Assembly (NCBI RefSeq): GCF_000421265.1
Contig: NZ_ATWN01000012.1
Span: 62,001 to 126,000, forward strand
Direction: 5' to 3'
Length of the DNA: 64,000 nucleotides
DNA from: Thalassospira lucentensis MCCC 1A00383 = DSM 14000
GTDB lineage: Bacteria; Pseudomonadota; Alphaproteobacteria; Rhodospirillales; Thalassospiraceae
The position numbers were made by a program, and so were the translations under genes. Below are positions 45,276 through 54,243 of the stretch, piece by piece. The notes below the pieces were generated by a model. That model was not told the origin of the DNA and did no database searches. It saw nothing but the letters and a program-made list of their open reading frames with translations. Within the stretch, counting starts at the first letter, position 1; every line of letters starts with the position of its first letter.

Positions 45276-46877
45276 ATGACAACTTCTTTGGAACGCAGAC
45301 GTTTTTTAAAATCCGTGGCCGCGGCAGGTGTCATCCTGCCGGGCATGTCGATGTTTGGTGCGGCAATGGCCGCGAACGATACGCTTGAGCTTGGCGAAGC
45401 GCGGAACTTTGATTTTGACGCACTGATCAATCGGGCGCAGACGATGGCAACAAAGGACTATGTTGCCCCCATCGCACCCGACCCCGAGATTGTCGGTAAG
45501 ATCGATTACGACACCCACGGAAAGCTGCATTACAAACGCGACCATTCGCCGTTTGCCGATGGATCGGGCACCTATCCGCTGACCTTCTTCCATCTGGGTA
45601 TGTATTTTGCCAAGCCGGTACACATGTACCTGCTTGAAGACGGGGCGGCGCGTGAAGTTGTCTATCGTCCGGATTACTTTGACATGCCCGAAGACAGCAT
45701 CGCGCGCAAACTGTCCGACAACAGCGGCTTTGCCGGTTTCCGCCTGCATGAAAACCTTGAACGCGATGACTGGAAAACCCAGGATTGGGCGGCATTTCTT
45801 GGTGCATCCTATTTCCGCGCCATCGGCGATGAAGGCCAGTATGGCCTGTCCGCACGTGGCATCACGGTCAATACCGCCACATCCGTCCCCGAAGAGTTCC
45901 CCGATTTTCGCGAATTTTACATCGAACCTGCCAAATCGGCCGAAGACCCGGTAACGATCTATGCCCTGCTCGATGGGCCCAGCATTACGGGTGCCTATAA
46001 ATTCCTGCTCTATCGTGGCAAAGGGGTCACGATGGACATCGAAAAGCACCTGTTTATCCGTAAAGACATCGAACGTCTTGGCATTGCGCCGTTGACCAGC
46101 ATGTTCTGGTATTCAGAACAGAACAAGTCATTCCGGTTTGACTGGCGTCCGGAAGTCCATGATTCTGACGGTTTGGAGCTTTGGACCGGCAGTGGTGAAC
46201 GTATCTGGCGACAGCTCAATAACCCCGAAGTCATCCGCGCTTCCGCCTTTGGCGATCACACGCCACGTGGTTTTGGTTTGATGCAGCGCGACCGTGAGGT
46301 CAGCCATTATCTTGATGGGGTGCGCTATCACCGCCGTCCCAGCCTGTGGGTTGAACCGCTTGAAGACTGGAACAAGGGGGCTGTTCAGCTGATTGAAATT
46401 CCGACAGATGACGAAATCCACGACAATATTGCGTCATTCTGGGTCCCCGAAGAACCCGCCAAGGCGGGCAACAGTTATCAGTTCAAATATCGTTTGTACT
46501 GGCAGGCCGAAAACCCGTTCCCGATGGAAAAACTCGCCAAGGTCAGCGCAACCCGCATGGGACGCGGCGGCGAACCGGGCACCACCCGCCCGAAAGACGA
46601 GATCAAGTTTTCCGTCGAGTTTGAAGGCGATATTCTGGGCTCCCTTGAATACGGCGAGTTCCCGGAAGTCATCGTTTCGACGTCGCGTGGCGAGATTGTG
46701 CGCACCAAGATCGAACCGATCATGGATACCCGGATTTGGCGGGCGGCGTTCGACCTTAAGGCCACCGGTACTGACCCGGTTGATTTGCGCATGTATCTGA
46801 AACTTGATGATGCACCGTTAAGCGAAACCTGGATGTTCCAGCATCTGCCGGGACTTACCAACCAGAAGCAAGGCTAA
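45276..46877 (+). CDS. Glucan biosynthesis protein OpgD/OpgG-type, Tat-exported
   Basis: This 533-residue precursor has a twin-arginine signal: RRRFLKS (residues 7-13) followed by a hydrophobic stretch and AMA. The mature part has OpgG/OpgD blocks such as DYDTHGKLHYKRDHSPF, TYPLTFFHLG, FPDFREFYIEPAKSAEDPVTIYALLDGPSITGAYKF and SMFWYSEQN. OpgG/OpgD act in the periplasm on osmoregulated periplasmic glucans (beta-glucan backbone processing or branching). The Tat signal favours OpgD-like naming. No opgH glucosyltransferase is nearby. A strong hairpin terminator follows. Confidence 0.9.
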   Translation: MTTSLERRRFLKSVAAAGVILPGMSMFGAAMAANDTLELGEARNFDFDALINRAQTMATKDYVAPIAPDPEIVGKIDYDTHGKLHYKRDHSPFADGSGTYPLTFFHLGMYFAKPVHMYLLEDGAAREVVYRPDYFDMPEDSIARKLSDNSGFAGFRLHENLERDDWKTQDWAAFLGASYFRAIGDEGQYGLSARGITVNTATSVPEEFPDFREFYIEPAKSAEDPVTIYALLDGPSITGAYKFLLYRGKGVTMDIEKHLFIRKDIERLGIAPLTSMFWYSEQNKSFRFDWRPEVHDSDGLELWTGSGERIWRQLNNPEVIRASAFGDHTPRGFGLMQRDREVSHYLDGVRYHRRPSLWVEPLEDWNKGAVQLIEIPTDDEIHDNIASFWVPEEPAKAGNSYQFKYRLYWQAENPFPMEKLAKVSATRMGRGGEPGTTRPKDEIKFSVEFEGDILGSLEYGEFPEVIVSTSRGEIVRTKIEPIMDTRIWRAAFDLKATGTDPVDLRMYLKLDDAPLSETWMFQHLPGLTNQKQG

Positions 46878-46906
46878 ATCAGGTTTCACAACAGACCGAA
46901 ATACGG

Positions 46907-46940
46907 CGGACCGGCATCATGACGATGCCGGTCCGTTTGC
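46907..46940 (+). terminator. Terminator after the opgD-like gene
   Basis: CGGACCGGCATC pairs with GATGCCGGTCCG (12-bp stem, 5-nt loop) and is followed by TTTGCATTT. On the minus strand it also sits just past the convergent methyltransferase stop. Confidence 0.85.
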
Positions 46941-46956
46941 ATTTAAGGTTTGCCAG

Positions 46957-47589
46957 TTAACCTTTGCGCTCAAGGGCGATGACCGTATCGATCACCATGC
47001 CTTCTTCGCCGTTCGGGCCCTTTGCAAAACGTTCAAGATTATCGACGCAAATCTGCGTCCACTCCCGCAGATCAAGGCTCAGGTTTTCGAGCGCCTCTTT
47101 TGGTTTTGGGTAGCATTTATCGGGCTTTTCCCATGACCCTGATGGCACCGACCCATGCGACGTCGCCAACAGTAATCCCCCCGGCGCGACGAGACGCGAT
47201 GCGCGATTGATGATCGAATTGCGCGCAAACACCACCGGGGATTCAAGAAACTGTGCGGTCACCAACGCGAAGCTTCCCGTTGGAAAGTCGGTCATAAGAT
47301 CTCGTTGATCAAAAGTGATCTTTTCCAAAACGCCGTTGCGCACCGCATTGGCGCGCGCATAGCCCATCGCGGTTGCGGAAATATCAATCGCGGTCACAGC
47401 CCAACCATTTTTCGCCAGCCAGACCGCGTCGTCCCCCTTGCCACATCCAAGTTCCAGCGCAGCACCAGAAGTCCGGTCAGTTACGAATTTCTCCAGCACC
47501 GCCGTTGGCCGACCGCTGCTTTCGGACGTGGCCTTTTCATAATGCTGTTCCCAAAACTCTGTCGGGTCCATTTTCGGATCAATGTTCAT
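46957..47589 (-). CDS. Class I SAM-dependent methyltransferase
   Basis: This 210-residue methyltransferase has motif I ALELGCGKGDDAVWLAKNG at about residue 39, then VTAIDISATAMGYARA and FDQRDLMTDFP, and a LLLATSHGS strand after the third region. It resembles the small-molecule or thiol/tellurite-type (TehB-like) methyltransferases, but the substrate is not readable. It is divergent from an Rrf2 regulator across a 20-bp-arm inverted repeat; that regulator probably controls it. Start ATG at 47589. Confidence 0.85.
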   Translation of the reverse strand: MNIDPKMDPTEFWEQHYEKATSESSGRPTAVLEKFVTDRTSGAALELGCGKGDDAVWLAKNGWAVTAIDISATAMGYARANAVRNGVLEKITFDQRDLMTDFPTGSFALVTAQFLESPVVFARNSIINRASRLVAPGGLLLATSHGSVPSGSWEKPDKCYPKPKEALENLSLDLREWTQICVDNLERFAKGPNGEEGMVIDTVIALERKG

Positions 47590-47628
47590 GTCATGCCTCG
47601 GCTCAAGTGACAGTGTGGTTTGATAAAC

Positions 47629-47659
47629 GAATCATGTATCATTACAAGTTACATGATTC
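47629..47659. promoter_or_regulatory. Inverted repeat in the methyltransferase/Rrf2 divergent promoter
   Basis: GAATCATGTA (47629-47638) and TACATGATTC (47650-47659) are perfect 10-bp inverted arms around an 11-bp spacer, centred between two divergent genes. Extra ATGTATC copies lie at about 47634-47640 and 47698-47704. This is the best operator candidate for the Rrf2-type regulator. Confidence 0.6.
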
Positions 47660-47743
47660 GACGCACCTGTCAATTTCATGTATCTTTGGTTGTTTCATGT
47701 GTTAAAGATCAGACAGGATCGACAAACCAACAGGAGCCCTTTG

Positions 47744-48217
47744 ATGCGTCAAGACAACCGCATGCCCCGCGTGCTGCATGCTCTTTTGCACCTTGACCAG
47801 ATGACGGGTCCGGCAACATCCGATCTGCTTGCCGGGATGCTCAACACCAATGCGGCTGTTGTCCGGCGTACCATGGCCGGATTGCGCGATCAGGGGTTTG
47901 TCACCTCGACCAAGGGGCATGGCGGGGGCTGGGTTTTGGCCAAACCCCTGTCTGAGATCACACTGGCCGGGATTTATGACGCGCTTGGCGCGCCCAAACT
48001 TTTTGCGCTGGGCTGTGGCAACGAAGAATCGCACTGTTTGATGGAACAGGCCGCCAATGCGGCCACCGCCGAAGCGCTGCGCGTCGCATCAGAAACATTT
48101 CTAAGCGCGCTTTCGGCAATTACAATGGCCGATCTTGCCCGTGATTATGAAACCCGGATGAAAGAACTTGGCTTAAATCCGGATGACTACCGGTTTGATG
48201 CCAGCAAAATCCCCTAA
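47744..48217 (+). CDS. Rrf2-family transcriptional regulator
   Basis: This 157-residue winged-helix protein has MPRVLHALLHLDQMTGPATSDLLAGMLNTNAAVVRRTMAGLRDQGFVTSTKGHGGGWVLAK, the typical Rrf2 HTH plus wing with its conserved GGxxL-like GGGWVLA. It then has ALGCGNEESHCLMEQA with two Cys that may hold an iron-sulfur cluster or sense thiol/redox state. IscR-like members use three Cys; only two appear in this block. ATG at 47744 has AGGAG 7 nt upstream. It is divergent from a methyltransferase across an inverted repeat. Confidence 0.88.
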   Translation: MRQDNRMPRVLHALLHLDQMTGPATSDLLAGMLNTNAAVVRRTMAGLRDQGFVTSTKGHGGGWVLAKPLSEITLAGIYDALGAPKLFALGCGNEESHCLMEQAANAATAEALRVASETFLSALSAITMADLARDYETRMKELGLNPDDYRFDASKIP

Positions 48218-48233
48218 GCCCGTATGCCGCTCA

Positions 48234-48686
48234 TCAGCGCAGGCTACCAAAGAAATCCTTCAGCAACTTACCGGCTTCAATCTCGCCAATGCCGCCATAC
48301 ACTTCCGGACGGTGGTGGCATGATGAGCTTTCAAACACGCGTGGCCCGTGGTCAACACCACCGCCTTTCGGGTCATAAGCGCCGAAATAAACCCGGCGCA
48401 GACGGGCAAAGGAAATGGCCGTGGCACACATCGGGCAGGGTTCAAGCGTGACATACAAATCGCAATTGGGAAGCCTTGGTTCGCCCTTGGCCCCGGCTGC
48501 CGCGCGAATGACAAGGATTTCGGCATGCGCAGTCGGATCGTTGAGTTCCTCGGTCAGGTTGCCTGCACGTGCAAGAACCTCGCCCGTATCGGCATCGACC
48601 AGAACCGCCCCCACCGGCACCTCACCGCGACGGGCGGCGGCACGGGCTTCTTCAAGGGCCATATCCATAAAGCTGTCTGCGCTCAT
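48234..48686 (-). CDS. tadA: tRNA-specific adenosine deaminase
   Basis: This 150-residue enzyme deaminates adenosine 34 of tRNA-Arg(ACG) to inosine. It has the zinc-site motifs HAE (residues 54-56) and PCPMC (83-87), plus PVGAVLV, NCDLYVTLEP and GAYDPKGGGVDHGPRVF. The start is ATG at 48686 with GGA upstream; longer in-frame starts add basic unconserved residues. Guanine deaminase-like relatives differ in the C-terminal region. It is divergent from puuD-rluB-rsmD, a common alphaproteobacterial layout. Confidence 0.93.
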   Translation of the reverse strand: MSADSFMDMALEEARAAARRGEVPVGAVLVDADTGEVLARAGNLTEELNDPTAHAEILVIRAAAGAKGEPRLPNCDLYVTLEPCPMCATAISFARLRRVYFGAYDPKGGGVDHGPRVFESSSCHHRPEVYGGIGEIEAGKLLKDFFGSLR

Positions 48687-48977
48687 GATTTTTCCATCCC
48701 GATCACGCACTGCACGGAGCAAGCGGCACAACTTGCCAAAGCGGCGTTTGTTTTTACTTGATGTTAGGGCCCGTTTAGGGTCTGAACCCAATAGGGTTAT
48801 GCCCTCGCCATATGACAGTGCAATCTCGCACTGGATCGGTCAAGACATCATCATTGGATGGTCCTTTGGATGATGCCAGTTTGGCCTTTGCACACAACGC
48901 ATAGAGCATCGGCGTGAATTGCCGTTGCCCTTAGGCGGTTGCAAGGGTAGTTTCCGCCAAGAATTATTCGCCTTAGC

Positions 48978-49727
48978 ATGACCACAAGCAAAGTTGCACC
49001 CGACATGACCACGCGCAAGCCGATCATTGGTATTACACTCGATTCCGAAGAACCGGGCGGTTATTCGAAATTCCCGTGGTATGCGCTGCGTGAAAACTAT
49101 GCTGGTGCGGTGGCGCAAGCGGGCGGCATTCCGATGCCGCTGCCCCATGAGCTTGACCTTGTGCCTGATCTGCTTGACCTGATTGACGGGCTGGTGGTGA
49201 CCGGCGGGGCGTTTGATGTTTCGCCGTCCCTGTTTGGTGCAGAAGAAGTCCATGATACGGTTGTCACCAAAGATCGCCGCACCAAGTTTGAATGGGCGAT
49301 GGCCGAAGGTGCGCTTAAACGCGACATGCCTGTTCTGGGGATTTGCGGCGGCCAGCAATTGCTTAACGTGATCCTTGGCGGGTCGCTGATCCAGCACATT
49401 CCTGATAGTGTCAAAAACGCGCTGGCGCATGAACAGCCCAATCCGCGTGATGAAGCAGGCCACGATGTTACGGTTGAACCGGGCACATTGCTTGCGAAAA
49501 TTGTTGGTGACGTCAAAACGCTTTCGGTCAATTCCGCCCACCATCAGGCGGTTGATGGGGTTGGCCCGGATGTGATCATTAACTCGGTCGCGCCTGACGG
49601 CGTGATCGAAGGCATTGAACATCCGAAATACCGTTATTGTCTCGGGGTCCAGTGGCATCCCGAATTTCATATCAGTTCGGGCGATGCGAAAATTTTCGAC
49701 GCCCTGATTTCCGAGGCCCGCACATGA
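48978..49727 (+). CDS. Peptidase C26 gamma-glutamyl hydrolase (PuuD-like)
   Basis: This 249-residue class I glutamine amidotransferase-like enzyme has the nucleophile Cys123 in GICGGQQLLN, and the His227/Glu229 dyad in VQWHPEF. IIGITLDSEEPGGYSKFPWYALRENYAGAVAQAGG marks the gamma-glutamyl-GABA hydrolase (PuuD) family, which acts in putrescine degradation. Other C26 members cleave different gamma-glutamyl amides, so the substrate is open. ATG at 48978. It overlaps rluB by 4 nt, an unusual pairing that may reflect only operon economy. Confidence 0.85.
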   Translation: MTTSKVAPDMTTRKPIIGITLDSEEPGGYSKFPWYALRENYAGAVAQAGGIPMPLPHELDLVPDLLDLIDGLVVTGGAFDVSPSLFGAEEVHDTVVTKDRRTKFEWAMAEGALKRDMPVLGICGGQQLLNVILGGSLIQHIPDSVKNALAHEQPNPRDEAGHDVTVEPGTLLAKIVGDVKTLSVNSAHHQAVDGVGPDVIINSVAPDGVIEGIEHPKYRYCLGVQWHPEFHISSGDAKIFDALISEART

Positions 49728-51556
49728 GCGACAAGACCCCGACACCCGGCGAAAACAAACCCGAACGCATTGCCAAACGCATTGCGCGGTCGGGCGTATG
49801 TTCACGCCGCGATGCTGAACGCATGATCGACGAAGGTCTGGTCAAACTGAATGGCAAGGTGCTTGATAGCCCCGCCGTCACCGTGACCGACGAAGACGAG
49901 ATTTACGTCAACGGTAAACCCTTGCCGGAAAAAGAAAAACCGCGTCTTTGGCGTCTGTTTAAAAAACGCGGACTGGTCACCAGCCACCGCGATGAACAGG
50001 GCCGCGATACGGTATTTGAACATCTGCCAAGCTATGTGCCGCGTGTCATTTCAGTCGGACGGCTTGATTTGAACTCCGAAGGGTTGTTGTTGCTGACCAA
50101 TGACGGCGAATTGGCCCGTTATCTGGAACTACCTGCAACCGGCTGGGCGCGCCGCTATCGTGTACGTGTGCATGGCCGCATTGAAGAATCAAAGCTTAAA
50201 CAGCTTGAAGAAGGTGTCACCGTTGATAGTGTGCACTACGGATCGATCCATGCCGAGGTTGATGTTCAAAAAGATTCCAACGCCTGGATGACGGTGACCT
50301 TGCGCGAAGGCAAGAACCGCGAAATCCGACGCGTGATGGAACATCTTGGCTGGCCCGTCACCCGTTTGATGCGCGTGTCCTATGGTCCGTTCCAATTGGG
50401 CAGCCTTGCCCCGGGTGATTGCGAAGAAATCACCGGCAAGGTGATGAAAGAACAGCTCGCTGCGTTCTTTAAGGGCGATTATAGCAAGGTTTCTGAAAAG
50501 AAATCCGTGGCACGTGGCGGCACATCGCGCCCCAAAGCACCGCGCACTGTTTTTGGCCAACCCGCACAGCGTAAACGCCAGCAAGGCGGTCCGGGCCAAA
50601 ACCCGAACGCCAATGCCAATGGCACCGATGACGAGCAGCGCGATAGCCGTGCAGGCCGTCCAAGCCTTGGCCGTCCGGGGGCGGGTCGCTCCTATGGACG
50701 CCCCTCGGATCGTTCCGAAGGTGACCGCAACCAGGCGGATCGTGATGGCGGCAATGACCGTCGTGGCAATGACGCCCCTCGTGGTGGTTCTTCGCATGAT
50801 GATAAGCGCAGTGCTTCGTCGCGCTCGGAAAAGCCGCGTATCGGCGCAGCCCCACGTCCAGGTGGCCGCGGGAAACCGGCGGCCAGCAACGCCCGTCCGG
50901 AACGCGACGACCGTGATGATCGTAATGATCGCAGTTCGGGCCGTCCGACCGACAAGGGACGCGGACGGTATGCGTCGGGTGGGACGTCAGGTTCTGACAA
51001 ACCCGGTCGTGGCAGATTTGCTGGTTCCGATGCCAGAGATGGTCGTGGCCGTGACGATACCAGAGACGGACGTGGACGTGATGGCGGTCGAGACGGTGGG
51101 AGAAATAGTGGCCGAGATGGCTTTGGACGCGATGGCGCCAGAGACTCTGGTGGCAGAGACTCTGGTGGCAGAGACGGTGGAAACCGCGATAGCGGTGCGC
51201 GCGGCACAGGACCACGCGACAGTACCGGGGGACGGGGCAGCAATGCCCGTGATGGCGGGCGTGACAGTGCGGGACGCGACAGTGGCCGACGCGACGCTGG
51301 AAACCGTGATGGGGGTTCACGCGGAACCGGTGCACGTGGCACTGGCCCACGGGGCAACACTGCCCGTGATGGTGGGCGCGATAATGGACGTGGCGGTTCT
51401 CGTGATAGTGCCCGTGACAGCGGCCGGCGCGATGGTGCCGGGTTCGCGGGCGGTCGCGGCAAGCCGAGTGGCAAACCAGCCGGTCGTTCAGGCAATAGCA
51501 CAAGCACCCCGGGCCGCAAGCCCGCAGGCAACCGCCCACGCGGCAAGAAGGACTAA
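49724..51556 (+). CDS. rluB: RluB-type 23S rRNA pseudouridine synthase with long RGD-rich tail
   Basis: The 610-residue protein has an S4 domain (about 14-60, ERIAKRIARSGVCSRRDAERMIDEGLVKLNG) and an RsuA/RluB catalytic domain. That domain has GRLDLNSEGLLLLTNDG with catalytic Asp115 and REGKNREIRRVMEHLGWPVTRLMRVSYGPF. After about residue 260, some 350 residues are low-complexity Gly/Arg/Asp/Ser, with many RDGGRDS, GRDSGRD and DDRxDR-like units. The tail exceeds the catalytic part. It would be disordered and may bind RNA or other proteins. ATG at 49724 overlaps puuD. The core function (pseudouridine in 23S rRNA near 2605) is family-based. Confidence 0.9.
   Translation: MSDKTPTPGENKPERIAKRIARSGVCSRRDAERMIDEGLVKLNGKVLDSPAVTVTDEDEIYVNGKPLPEKEKPRLWRLFKKRGLVTSHRDEQGRDTVFEHLPSYVPRVISVGRLDLNSEGLLLLTNDGELARYLELPATGWARRYRVRVHGRIEESKLKQLEEGVTVDSVHYGSIHAEVDVQKDSNAWMTVTLREGKNREIRRVMEHLGWPVTRLMRVSYGPFQLGSLAPGDCEEITGKVMKEQLAAFFKGDYSKVSEKKSVARGGTSRPKAPRTVFGQPAQRKRQQGGPGQNPNANANGTDDEQRDSRAGRPSLGRPGAGRSYGRPSDRSEGDRNQADRDGGNDRRGNDAPRGGSSHDDKRSASSRSEKPRIGAAPRPGGRGKPAASNARPERDDRDDRNDRSSGRPTDKGRGRYASGGTSGSDKPGRGRFAGSDARDGRGRDDTRDGRGRDGGRDGGRNSGRDGFGRDGARDSGGRDSGGRDGGNRDSGARGTGPRDSTGGRGSNARDGGRDSAGRDSGRRDAGNRDGGSRGTGARGTGPRGNTARDGGRDNGRGGSRDSARDSGRRDGAGFAGGRGKPSGKPAGRSGNSTSTPGRKPAGNRPRGKKD
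50750..51540 (+). repeat. Gly/Arg/Asp-coding repeat region in rluB
   Basis: The DNA encoding the tail is built of short, imperfect, 6- to 12-bp units, such as CGTGATGGC and GGCAGAGACTCTGGT, the latter repeated in tandem around 51150-51180. This periodicity leaves several frames open on both strands, which is why long spurious frames appear here. It is likely to be length-variable between strains. Confidence 0.8.
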
Positions 51557-51562
51557 TCGAAC

Positions 51563-52132
51563 ATGCGGATTGTAGGTGGCAGTCATCGCGGTCGGGCTCT
51601 GACCCCGCCAGCAGGACGTGAAACACGCCCGACCCTTGATCGTGTACGCGAAGCACTTTTTAGCATCCTGTCGCATGCATCGCGCTGGTATGAGGATGAC
51701 TTCCATCCGCTGTTTGATGGCGTTATCCTTGATGCCTATGCCGGATCGGGGGCCTTGGGCCTTGAAGCGATTTCACGCGGGGCAAGCAAGGCGGTTTTGT
51801 TTGATACCGATCGCGGTGCTCTGGCGGTGATCGAAGAAAACATCACCAACTTGAAGCTTGGCGATCAGGCACGCGTCCAACGTGCCGATGCTACCAAGCC
51901 ACCACGCGCATCTGCCCCCGCCAGCATGGTTTTCCTTGATCCACCCTATGGCAAGCAATTGCTTGAAACCAGCATTACTGCCCTTGCTGCTGCGGGCTGG
52001 ATTGACGGCAACACATTGATCATTGCCGAACGTGACCCACGCGATCCGGAAATCACGCTGGACGGGTTTGAACTGTGCGACAGCCGCAAATACGGAAAAT
52101 GCCAGATCGATATCGGTCGATTTTCGGCCTGA
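51563..52132 (+). CDS. rsmD: 16S rRNA m2G966 methyltransferase
   Basis: This 189-residue RsmD has the family signature MRIVGGSHRGRALTPPAG at its start, then RPTLDRVREALFSIL, motif I VILDAYAGSGALGLEAISRGA, and VFLDPPYGK (the NPPY-like catalytic loop). It methylates N2 of G966 in 16S rRNA. It follows rluB by 6 nt and closes the run of RNA-modification genes. A hairpin (52152-52175) follows the stop. Confidence 0.93.
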   Translation: MRIVGGSHRGRALTPPAGRETRPTLDRVREALFSILSHASRWYEDDFHPLFDGVILDAYAGSGALGLEAISRGASKAVLFDTDRGALAVIEENITNLKLGDQARVQRADATKPPRASAPASMVFLDPPYGKQLLETSITALAAAGWIDGNTLIIAERDPRDPEITLDGFELCDSRKYGKCQIDIGRFSA

Positions 52133-52151
52133 CCTAATATCCTTTGCGTAA

Positions 52152-52175
52152 AGCAGGCCGTCACATCTGCCTGCT
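52152..52175 (+). terminator. Hairpin after rsmD
   Basis: AGCAGGC (52152-52158) pairs with GCCTGCT (52169-52175) around a 10-nt loop, 20 nt past the stop. There is no T-tract, so the terminator call is weak. Confidence 0.4.
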
Positions 52176-52231
52176 GCAAAAACCCGTGATCTGTGGTAGC
52201 GTTTTGACGTTAAACGATATGGTTAGGCGCA

Positions 52232-52813
52232 ATGAAACCCTTGCTCCAAACAGCACCGGACGCTGAATTTGGCCGTCGCCTGCGCCATTGGCGTCGCGAA
52301 AGCGACATCAAGCAGGCACGTCTTGCCGATATTCTGGGTGTCACGCAGGCAACCGTTTCGCGCTGGGAAAAGGGTATGCAACGTCCCGCCCCGGTGCAGC
52401 TTGACCTGATTGATCAGATGATGACGCGCAAGCGCAATTTACGACTGGATCAGGCAATCAAACGGCTTGTGATTCATTCGAACCAGCGCGTGCACTTGAT
52501 CGAAGACCGATCCCACCGGTTGCTCTGTGCCTCACAGGCCCGCGAACATGAATGGCAACGTGATTGTTCCGATCTGCTGGGCACATCACTTTGGCGGTTT
52601 GCCACGCCGGAAATTGCAGTTGCGGAAAAAAGCCTGCATGACCTTGGCTGGCACGAAGATCAAACCGACCACCTGACATTTGAAACATCGCGGCGCGACG
52701 GCGCACCGATGCGCATTGTCGATAGCTACATCCTTTGGGAACGGTTCTTCCTGTCAGACGGGACGGCGGTGCGGCTGACAACCGGGTTTGATCACGCGCC
52801 TCACACCATCTAA
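52232..52813 (+). CDS. XRE-family transcriptional regulator
   Basis: This 193-residue protein has an N-terminal Cro/C1-type helix-turn-helix at about residues 12-60 (FGRRLRHWRRESDIKQARLADILGVTQATVSRWEKGMQ). A C-terminal region of about 100 residues (RVHLIEDRSHRLLCASQAREHEW, then a beta-rich FETSRRDGAPMRIVDSYILWERFFL) could be a PAS-like sensor. Ligand and targets are unknown. It stands alone between rsmD and the MFS gene and is on the same strand as both. The MFS gene 160 nt downstream is the nearest target candidate. Confidence 0.82.
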   Translation: MKPLLQTAPDAEFGRRLRHWRRESDIKQARLADILGVTQATVSRWEKGMQRPAPVQLDLIDQMMTRKRNLRLDQAIKRLVIHSNQRVHLIEDRSHRLLCASQAREHEWQRDCSDLLGTSLWRFATPEIAVAEKSLHDLGWHEDQTDHLTFETSRRDGAPMRIVDSYILWERFFLSDGTAVRLTTGFDHAPHTI

Positions 52814-52972
52814 CGCATTTTGCTGTAACCACGCATATTTCATTCGTGGATATTCAAGGCGGTTTTCAGGTACATCTGAAATCCGCCTTTTGCATGTTTG
52901 CCAAGATTTAAAAGCACCGGCAAAACTGCACAGCAAACCAAAAATAAAAGACATCAAACGGACACCCTCCAC

Positions 52973-54139
52973 ATGCCACCGATCTTTGCAATTTCGATCC
53001 TGTATGGACTTGGACTGACAGCCTCAATGCAGGTTGGCTTGATCGGCCCTATTGCACCAGATCTGCGCGCGGGTTTTGGATTAAGTCAGGCAGAGTTTGG
53101 CCTTGTGGCATCGCTGATTACCGCTGCCGGTGCGCTGACCGCCATTCCAACAGGTGTTTGGGCCGCCCGCGCCGGATTGCGTAAATCGCTTGTTCTGGGC
53201 TGTTTGATGATGATCCTTGGCGCAACCATTTTTGCCACGGCCGATGTCGCCGTCATGCTGTATGTCGGGCGGGTTGTTACCAGCATCGGGTATCTTTTGA
53301 TCGTGGTCGGCGCACCAAGCTGGATGGCCGGATTTGATAATCCAAAAATTGTTGCCATGGCCATGAGCATCTGGGGCACGTTTATTCCGGTCGGCATTGC
53401 CATGGGCAACTGGGTCAGTGCGGCAGTGCTGGTTTGGCTTGACTGGCGGCTGGCGGTGGTGGCCTGCACGGTTCCGGTTGTGATCCTGTTACCATTGCTT
53501 GCCGTTATGACGCCCCCCACAACAAGCACACCACGTAAATCGCTTCTGGTCGGGGTCATCGGGGTTTTAAAATCACGTGCGGCCTTACGCGTCGCTCTGA
53601 CATTTTCCGCTTTTGCCGGGGCGACCTCCGCCGCCCTTGCCTTCATGCCCGCAATGCTGGCCGATAATCTTGATATCGGCATCGCACCCGCCGCCGGAAT
53701 TATTGGCACCACAGCCATTGTCGGCAATATCATCGGCAGCGTCGGGGCTGGCATGGCATTGGGCCGAAATATTGCCGGACGTCGGATTTTGATGCTGTTT
53801 TTACCCATAATGGCAGTTGCGATTTCCACCCTTTTTGTCAGCACGCATATGCCACTGAGCCTCACCGCACTGATCATTTTCAACATCGGTCAGGGGGCGG
53901 TTGCGGGCACATGCTTTGCCCTTTTGCCTGGCATTGCCAAAGGTGGGCTTTCGATGCCCGCCCTTCAGGGGATGCTTGCCCAATTCGCCGAGATTTTTGT
54001 CGTGATTGTCCCACCTGTTGCTGGCGCGATGATCGATCGGAGCGGATGGTCCGGGGCAGCGGGGGTTCTTGGCGCGCTTTACTTTGCCGGTTTCCTGATT
54101 TCAATGGGAAAATCGGCAAAGAAACGCAGTGCAACATAA
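52973..54139 (+). CDS. MFS transporter
   Basis: This 388-residue major facilitator protein has about 12 hydrophobic helices. The loop 2-3 motif appears as GVWAARAGLRKSLVLGC, a variant of G-x3-D-R-x-G-R. It resembles cyanate/CynX-like or small aromatic-acid permeases in general form, but I cannot name the substrate. ATG at 52973 lacks a good ribosome-binding site. The upstream in-frame start at 52898 would add 25 polar residues before the first helix, which is less likely. Confidence 0.82.
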   Translation: MPPIFAISILYGLGLTASMQVGLIGPIAPDLRAGFGLSQAEFGLVASLITAAGALTAIPTGVWAARAGLRKSLVLGCLMMILGATIFATADVAVMLYVGRVVTSIGYLLIVVGAPSWMAGFDNPKIVAMAMSIWGTFIPVGIAMGNWVSAAVLVWLDWRLAVVACTVPVVILLPLLAVMTPPTTSTPRKSLLVGVIGVLKSRAALRVALTFSAFAGATSAALAFMPAMLADNLDIGIAPAAGIIGTTAIVGNIIGSVGAGMALGRNIAGRRILMLFLPIMAVAISTLFVSTHMPLSLTALIIFNIGQGAVAGTCFALLPGIAKGGLSMPALQGMLAQFAEIFVVIVPPVAGAMIDRSGWSGAAGVLGALYFAGFLISMGKSAKKRSAT

Positions 54140-54243
54140 GGCGACCTATACGATACGATGACTTGACCTGTCCATCGAAGCAGGCGACTCTCATGCTCTG
54201 AAGCAGTCGGGAGTACTGCGAAGCTCGTAACAGGGAAAACGGA

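Noticed and set aside
45143-45388. Cys-rich small frame (MKCRSCGGSC...) before the opgD-like gene
   Set aside because: There is no ribosome-binding site, and more than 100 bp overlaps the conserved Tat signal region of the opgD-like gene in another frame.
50469-51656. Three long frames on both strands across the rluB tail
   Set aside because: The repetitive Gly/Arg/Asp coding DNA leaves other frames open; the translations are low-complexity artefacts, while the rluB frame is continuous with the conserved enzyme.
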